From: Mallotus nudiflorus
Lineage: Eukaryota; Streptophyta; Magnoliopsida; Malpighiales; Euphorbiaceae
DNA length: 64,000 nt
Reading direction: 5' to 3'
Assembly (NCBI GenBank): GCA_947683625.1
Contig: CANTUR010000278.1
Span: 992,001-1,056,000 of the forward strand
The position numbers were made by a program, and so were the translations under genes. The notes beneath the pieces are model-generated. The model was not told where the DNA came from, did no database searches, and worked only from the letters and a program-made list of their open reading frames with translations. Every line of letters begins with the position of its first letter. Position 1 is the first letter of the stretch. Positions 58,127-64,000 of the stretch are shown piece by piece.

Positions 58127-58888
58127 AAACCCATATTCAATGTTAATAACCTTGCCAAGGATCGTTCATAAATCAAGCAAAAAAAAATTCTAATCCCCAA
58201 TAAGACCCTTAAATAACATGTACTTAAGAACCTTAATTATAAAGAATTAAAGATTGTTTAATGTAAACCTAAGATTAACAAAGTCAATTTTAAGTCTAAA
58301 TTAAACTAGGTTTGAATATACCAAGCCTTCACTTGATAAATTCACAAAAGTTCTTTTAAGAATAAAAGAGAAGGACTTTAACCTCAGAAGAATTGAAATT
58401 TAATTGATAAAACTCATTCTAATTTGTACTACATTGATATGGCCTTTATATAGGCATGTAAACATCCTAATCCTTGAAGGAATAGGTTTTTTTACTTATT
58501 CCTAAAGACTCCTATAAAGGAAAATCCTTTACAAAATAGGATCCCTTAAAAAATATGACAACTAAACTTTGAAAAGTCAAATTGACAACTCATGAAAACT
58601 AAGCATTGAAATGTCAAATTGACAACTCATGACAACTAAACAACCAACTAATGACAACTAAGCTTTGAAGCATGCCATGTCACATGTCAAATTGGATGTT
58701 GACCGTTGACCTTGAATTTTTTACTTTGACTTAGAATATCCTTGAATCTTCTCACATCTTGTAGAATCTTCTTGAATCTTCCTTATTGACTCCAAAATAT
58801 AAAATAACCCAAAAATTTGTCCAAAATTTGTACTTGACTTTATTGATGTGTAGACTTCATAAATTTACCCTTTTGAGGATCGTATCAC
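58127..58888 (-). repeat. LTR-like insertion, minus strand (solo LTR candidate)
   Basis: Read on the minus strand it starts TGATACGATCCTCAAAAGGG at 58888, has repeated caactcatgacaactaa-type text, a TATA box (gcctatataaaggcc, plus about 58448-58462) and could end ...caagttaacca at 58127. Promoter placement and the TG...CA ends suggest a short LTR of about 760 bp. It splits the tatccacgct repeat set. I could not find a target-site duplication, so the borders are provisional. Confidence 0.4.
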
Positions 58889-59475
58889 TCTGTAAGAGTA
58901 TGAGTATCCAAAGGACCTTTCCAACGGTATCCATGCTGAGTAATATGAGAAAGGCAGGAGAATACTTGAACAAGGAAGAAAAACATAAAAATAATTCAAA
59001 GATTATTTTAATATTCCAAATTAAATATTTTTATACTTAATTTCCACAAGTTTTGTTTAGCAAATTCTCCCTAAAATTAGGTGTGGAAGTAAGCTCTTCA
59101 CTTGGTAAAAGATACACTCTCAGCATAAGATGGTTAACAATGCTTCTGACCTTTGCAAATGGCAAATAAGTGACAGTCATGAAAATAAAAAATAGTGAGA
59201 TTCATTAATTGCATGTTATCTCATGATAAAAGGATGAATTTTATCATTCATCATGGTTGAAACTAACTTCAACAAGTCTACAGGAATTGTAAATCCAGAA
59301 GGAAGTGCATCCAACTTGTGGAGTTGGTTAACACAATAGTATGATAGAAAAATTCGATAGCCTAAATCAGTCATCCTGAGCTCTAGAATCTGACCATGGG
59401 CTTCATCCTCTGGTACAGTCATCATGGTGAAAGATACTCAAAGGTCTAACAGAGGAAGTCCTAACACTATAAGGA
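58889..59475. other. Spacer with a short minus-strand open frame
   Basis: The minus-strand frame 59425-59216 reads MMTVPEDEAHGQILELRMTD and DLGYRIFLSYYCVNQLHKL. It might be an exon of the first antisense copy, but I cannot place it in a known family. The rest is AT-rich. Confidence 0.3.
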
Positions 59476-62060
59476 TCAATGCCCGAACCTACAAGCTATC
59501 GGTGAATCATCTCAATCTCACGCTCTAGACTGCTCGAGTAGCTCTGTACACATAGAAAACACATCATGTGCATGTCATGCATAGCGTGCATACATTTGCA
59601 TCTTTATTGTACATATACTTACCCTCTAACTATCTATAACTTGCATAGTGAATAACCTTTGAGATGAGGCAAGTCCATGTAAATACTCCACCTGTGTCCA
59701 AAGGACCTTTTTTATAAATTTATTAACATTTGTGTCGAGTGTGTAGATTACATAGGAAACAAGTCAGAAAAACTCACATGAGAGGCATCTGTGGGAGAAA
59801 AGATAGAAAGCTAAGCATCACTAAAATGCATCTACTACTCGATTGGAGTCTAAACAGTAGGATCCCAATAGAACATGGACCTATCTGGAAGCGGGATATC
59901 ACTAAGGGTAATGCTCGCAAAAGCACCATCGCGACTAGTCCCAACATGTTGAGTATGATGAATAGGACTAGGTATGGGCTTAAGAATCTCAATATCAAGA
60001 ACAACCTCAGTCTCAGGAGCAATCTCAATCTCCTCATCTGCATTAACAAAAGAGCGAACCTCCTCAAACTATAAAAAGAAGGAGTGATTCATAGATTCTA
60101 GAAGTAGAAGCTGAAATAATGAGAAATTACCTCATCATCGTCAATGGGAACATGCTCAAAGAGGCTCTCACGGATAAACTTTTGATAATGTTAAGAAAGC
60201 TTAAGACAATCTGAGGCAGCATATCCTTGTAGTGCATCCCTCATCTTTGAACCTATAAGATGTGAGCTACGGAGCATAGAGGAAGGGACATCAGATGGAA
60301 TGTGACATTAAGAAGGGCCGAAAGACCAGCAACACACTCGCTCCCCTAAATACCACATCAATCAGCCATAACCAGAGAGCATGATCCTCATAGGCTCAAG
60401 GTGAACTGCAGCTGCTATGAAATCATATCACTAGATGTGCCACTTGACAGTGTTCAGCTAATCATGATTTGTCTGCAAAGTATTTCTATTGCTAGAAATG
60501 TGGGAAGAACCCCATGTCATCATTAGAGGAAAGGTCTTATCAGAATTGATAACGTCAAAGCCTCAAATCAGCCTGATCTTTATGCTGCAGATCTGGAAGA
60601 AAGAGAACATATAAAAAAAGGCAAAGAAAAGCAAGACTACAAAGATTAAAGGAAGGAGAACATACATGCAAGATGTGCCAAAAGCCACACATCATGACAA
60701 CACCTCTACAGACAGTGTCTAGTCTATAGTAAAGATAAGCGAGTGCAGCAAATCCCCAATCTAGTATGGCAACTCGATCCAAGTTACGAAGAGGACCAAG
60801 AAGAGCAATACTGATCTCATGACCAGTCTCACAAAAGAGGGTCATGCCTAATAATATCAAAAGGAAATGCCTCGCCTTTTGGACAATTTCATGAGGAGTA
60901 AAAGTAGGAAGATGTCTGAATCCCTCAACTAAGGATGAAAGAAGAACATTCTTTTGATTCTTCCACGCTAGAGCAAACCCGATCAAATCTCGCACGTACT
61001 GACTTCGTACATGATCTGGAAGACTATAATAGTTGACATCAAATGGAACTAAGGATCCTCCAAAGGCAATCCCGATGATAGCAGAGAAACTTATAGGTGA
61101 CACAGTTAGCTCACCCACATGAGTATGAAAAGTATGGGTAGTATCCATCCATTGCTCGATTAAAGCAAACAAAGAGTAACGATCAGACCAGACTCGAACA
61201 ATCGAAAGTGCAGCAATGAAATGCTTGAATCCAAAGGTCCAAATCAAACGTGTCACCTACTTGGGCAATCCATGAAATAATTCCTGAGCTAGATTGAAAC
61301 AGCCCGTGAACTTCATCAGATGCTAGCTCAATTTCAAAATAATAATTAATTATTTGAAAGATTAATTAATTAATTAAATAATTTAAATTGAAGGATTTGA
61401 TTAGTTAATTAATTGACCTTTAAAACATAAAAAATATTTAGAGCTAATCGGTAATGTATATTGCCGATCGACAATCTACTATGCCGATCGGCATTAGCTG
61501 GGTTGATAAAAAATCTAGAATTTTGACCCGAATTCCAGACATCTGATCCATCATATGGACAACCCATGAGCTAAATTTCACATTTTCAGAGTTTAATTTC
61601 AATTCTATCATGCATTTTCATGTTAATTTCTGACTAATATACATGTTAATCTCTACTCTGAAACTAAATATACATGTCAATCTCTACTCTAAAACTAAAT
61701 TTGATTACTAATTGTACAGGTGATATTTTTGCAAAAATAAACAAAAGCAAGAAAAGTTACCTTATTACCCACATCTCTGCACCTGTGGGTATGTAAATGA
61801 GTCAAAGGAAAGATGGTTGAGTCTTCTCGAAGTCCAAGATCATTTTAAGGAAAACAAGGAGGAAAAATCCTCTGACATTCTTAAGTCTCAACCCCATCAT
61901 GTTGTCCGAGTTGCAAGGAGGCCATAGGATCAGATGGATTGCAAATCTGACTTCAAATGATCAAGAAATCAAGGAAAGAAAATCAATGAAAAGAGAGAAA
62001 TGAATGAATGAAGAAAGGAGATAATGGAGTGTTAAATGCAAAAAGGGAAGTATATCCACT
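59476..62060 (-). pseudogene. Antisense plant-mobile-domain (PMD/MAIN-like) gene in G3
   Basis: Predicted exon-intron structure on the minus strand: intron 1 GT at 61760 to AG at 61323; exon 2 (61322-60666) reads SDEVHGLFQSSSGIISWIAQ, then after a frame change the 233-codon stretch with YSLFALIEQWMDTTHTFH, GELTVSPISFSAIIGIAFGG, PHEIVQKARHFLLILLGM, VAILDWGFAALAYLYYRLD and FWHILH; intron 2 GTATGT at 60665 to AG at 60593 (73 bp); exon 3 with DLQHKDQADLRL-like text; intron 3 from GTAATT at 60130 to AG at 60069; exon 4 FEEVRSFVNADEEIEIAPE. The long open core is recent enough to be readable. The domain is the PMD family found in MAIN/MAIL proteins and in several plant mobile elements. A frameshift near 61256 and stops in exon 3 argue against a functional product. 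Confidence 0.78.
61448..61495. repeat. Palindromic units inside predicted PMD intron 1 (G3)
   Basis: taatgtatattgccgatcga, caatctactatgccgatcgg and cattagc: about two and a half units of the same 20-bp palindromic repeat as in the LTRs. It lies in the predicted intron 61323-61760. Confidence 0.75.
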
Positions 62061-62289
62061 TTAGTCCACTACTATTATATGTGCATATAAATTCAAGTTC
62101 TTTCATTACAATTCGGTCTATAATTACTTTCTGATTAGGAATATATTCCTAATTAAATCATGACGTTCATCAAATTAATAATTCATTGAATTATTAAAAC
62201 TGCAAAATCAATATGTGATTTTGAATTTTTTGTCAAGTATAAAATACATAACAACATTACAGAATTCATTTTTTGCATTTTACATGCAT

Positions 62290-63000
62290 CATTTCAACTA
62301 AAGGATTCATATGTTGCACAGTAGCTATTATATGAATTTCAAATCATTATGTTATGTGTTGCATAGTAGTCATAACCTTCATTATGTTATGTACTGCATA
62401 GCAGTTATGACATAAACTTTCAAATTCCTCAGTGCTAGATGTTCCATAGGAACTATAGTAGATTTTCAATTATACTTCACTAGACATCCCACAGGGAATA
62501 TAGTGTACATCGTTAGACCTCCCACAGGAAATATAATGAAATCTTATTTTCACTAGATGTCCCATAAGACTATAATGTGCATCGTTAGACATCCCACAGG
62601 GAATATAACGAAATTCATCATTGCTAGATGTTCCACAGGAACTATAGCAAGTTTTTAATTTATCATCACTAGACATCCCACAGGGAATATAGTGTGCATT
62701 TTTAGATGTCCCATAAGGAATATAACAAAATTCATCATTGCTAGATGTTCCATAGGAACTATAGCAAGTTTTCAATTTATCATCACTAGACATCCCACAG
62801 GGTATATAGTGTGCATCGTTAGACGTCCCATAGGGAATATAATGAAATTCATCATTGCTAGACATGCCATAGGAACTATAGCAAGTTTTCAATTTATCAT
62901 CGCTAAACATCCCACAGGGAATATAGCGAAACTCATTTGCACAAAGTCTACTAAACGTTCCATAAGAAATATAGTAAGACTTGTCAAACATTACACCTTG
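62290..63000. repeat. Tandem-repeat zone before the G3 PPT, 117-bp higher-order period
   Basis: The left part (62300-62410) has gttgcacagtagctattata-type units. From about 62480 three submonomers (about 33, 39 and 45 bp) form a 117-bp unit: agacatcccacagggaatat at 62671 and 62788, and a one-base variant at 62905, are exactly 117 bp apart. Since 117 is divisible by three, the minus strand is open for 173 codons (62991-62470); that frame is a by-product of the repeat. Confidence 0.85.
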
Positions 63001-63112
63001 CTTAGCAATTTGAGCATCAATCTATCATTTAGGATACAATCAAGTGTCCTAATTTCTTTCTTTCAAAATTGTGTGCTTCTATTGGTTTACTGCAATTTGT
63101 CAAACAAACAGC

Positions 63113-63128
63113 GACAAAGGGGGGCAAC
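63113..63128 (+). other. Polypurine tract of G3
   Basis: gacaaaggggggcaac lies directly before TGTAAGCACCC. Same tract as G2. Confidence 0.85.
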
Positions 63129-64000
63129 TGTAAGCACCCAATTTTAGGATGCAATTGTTCATAATTGCAACATAAGCCCTTATGATGAAATTTATTCAAA
63201 AATTCAACTTGGTTGTCGATTTTCTGGACTCTAGGGACTAAATTGTAATGTTTTTTAGGATTTGATTACAAGGAAGTCAATTTTTCAAGGGTCTTTTGGC
63301 AATTAAAAGTTAAAAAAAATTAGGATCAACATTGGTGTAATGCCGACTGACATTACACAATGCTGACCGGCATTGTGTAATGCCGATCGGCATTCTATAA
63401 TGTCGATTGGCATTATACAATGTCAATCGGCATTATGCAATGCCGAAGCGTTAAAAGTTCATTTTTTAAAATTTTTTGCCTACTTTCTTATTTTTTTTGT
63501 CTATTTTTTCAGTGTTTTGATTGGTTAAAAAGTTAATTTTATTATTATTATTATCAATAAAATGTTTTTATGTGTTCAAAACGTGTAAGGAGCTTTCAAA
63601 ATCAAATTTTGTTATCGGTCTATTTTGAAGAGATAGTCTGTTCCTGTAATTCAGGAAGTTAGTACACAAGTAGACTCTTTGCTTTTAAAAGCAGAGTCTA
63701 TTTGCATTTAGGGAGGAATGAAAAGGGGACAAAAAAAAGCTAGAGAAAAAAAAACCCTAAGCAGCAAGAGAAGACTAGAGAGAACAGCGTAAAAAAAAAC
63801 CTGACTATGCAAAAAATCTAGACGCTACTGAGATTGCCCCGTACACCATAAACTTTGATTTCTTTTATTCTTTCAAAGCCTTAGTTTTCTTGATACAGTT
63901 CATTTTAACGAGGGCAATTCGTTGTTCTTTTTAGTTCCAATCAAGAATCAATAATAATTCAACCCCAATTCACTCTAAGTAATGAATTCCATTTGGCCAA
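63129..64000 (+). repeat. 3' LTR of G3 (LTR5), cut by the window end
   Basis: It starts TGTAAGCACCCAATTTTAGG and matches LTR4 through taaactttgatttctttt and gttctttttagttcca. The first 872 bp are in the window. It differs from LTR4 mainly by a six-unit palindromic array. Confidence 0.88.
63330..63450. repeat. Six-unit 20-bp palindromic array in LTR5 U3
   Basis: Units: one of 21 bp (63330-63350), then cattacacaatgctgaccgg, cattgtgtaatgccgatcgg, cattctataatgtcgattgg, cattatacaatgtcaatcgg, cattatgcaatgccgaagcg. The joint between units reads aatgccgatcggcatt, a perfect 16-bp palindrome. The spacer of four bases between catt and aatg varies. Confidence 0.9.

Larger units (their letters stand above)
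50421..64000 (+). mobile_element. Tat-lineage element G3, pol-deleted, continues past the window
   Basis: Order: LTR4 (50421-52398), PBS, leader, gag plus repeat-rich linker (53385-55319), a fragment of the PR-RT linker, deletion of RT, both RNase H domains and INT, post-integrase zone, antisense PMD region, tandem-repeat zone, PPT, LTR5 (from 63129, truncated by the window). LTR4 and LTR5 share their first 200 bp closely (tgtaagcaccyaattttrgg, gatttgattacaaggaagtc) and form a subfamily distinct from LTR1-3. No pol is left, so movement would need proteins in trans. Confidence 0.82.

Noticed and set aside
59730..60074. 114-codon plus-strand and 97-codon minus-strand open frames
   Set aside because: Both overlap the antisense PMD exon 4, whose acidic frame (FEEVRSFVNADEE) is the meaningful one; these are other-frame shadows.
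62470..62991. 173-codon minus-strand open frame rich in Tyr, Ser and Cys (repeated IPCGMSSDDKLKTCYSS)
   Set aside because: It coincides with the 117-bp tandem repeat; a period divisible by three keeps a frame open by chance. No upstream promoter or known domain.
62692..63147. 151-codon plus-strand open frame over the same repeat
   Set aside because: Opposite-strand by-product of the same period; it runs through the PPT into LTR5.

Overview
The window is repeat-rich nuclear DNA of a plant, most likely a eudicot. It is strongly AT-rich, has no bacterial-style operons, rRNA or tRNA genes, and consists almost entirely of nested or abutting transposable elements. I see no convincing host gene in 64 kb, which fits pericentromeric or other gene-poor chromatin.

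Layout: (a) 1-990, minus strand: decayed Ty1/copia integrase region. (b) 1-8.5 kb: AT-rich DNA with a decayed CACTA (En/Spm) transposase (DUF4218 then DUF4216, about 4.75-6.1 kb, plus strand) and a weak LINE ORF1-like trace on the minus strand. (c) 8.8-11.3 kb: LTR end, primer binding site and leader of a broken Ty3/gypsy Tat-like element (called G0 here). (d) 12.37-21.83 kb: a young SIRE/Maximus-like copia element with gag, a gag C-terminal ORF and an intact 1036-aa pol. Its LTR copies differ at only about 10 sites over 1,052 bp by eye, but its 5' LTR lacks the first 445 bp. (e) 22.3-28.6 kb: a decayed second copia family (pol and 3' LTR) interrupted by an inverted solo Tat-like LTR. (f) 28.93-48.34 kb: a tandem Tat array, LTR1-internal(G1)-LTR2-internal(G2)-LTR3. 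G1 is reduced to leader and gag start. G2 keeps recognisable gag, protease, RT, dual RNase H and integrase, all broken. (g) 48.34-50.42 kb: unclassified repeat. (h) 50.42 kb to the window end: a further Tat element, G3, with gag and a repeat-rich linker but no pol, ending inside its 3' LTR.

The most interesting biology is in the Tat elements. Between pol and the 3' LTR, G2 and G3 each carry an ANTISENSE gene related to the plant mobile domain (PMD / MAIN-like) family, with what look like retained spliceosomal introns. A 20-bp self-complementary repeat (core aatgccgatcggcatt) is arrayed in the U3 promoter region of the LTRs and again inside the predicted first intron of the antisense PMD gene in both elements. 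Just before the polypurine tract both elements carry a hypervariable tandem-repeat zone; in G3 it has a regular 117-bp higher-order period. G3's gag-linker frame is broken only by in-frame stops, many explicable by cytosine deamination, with no frameshift over 1.9 kb.

All boundaries and similarities were read by eye. Family names rest on recognised motifs, not on database searches.
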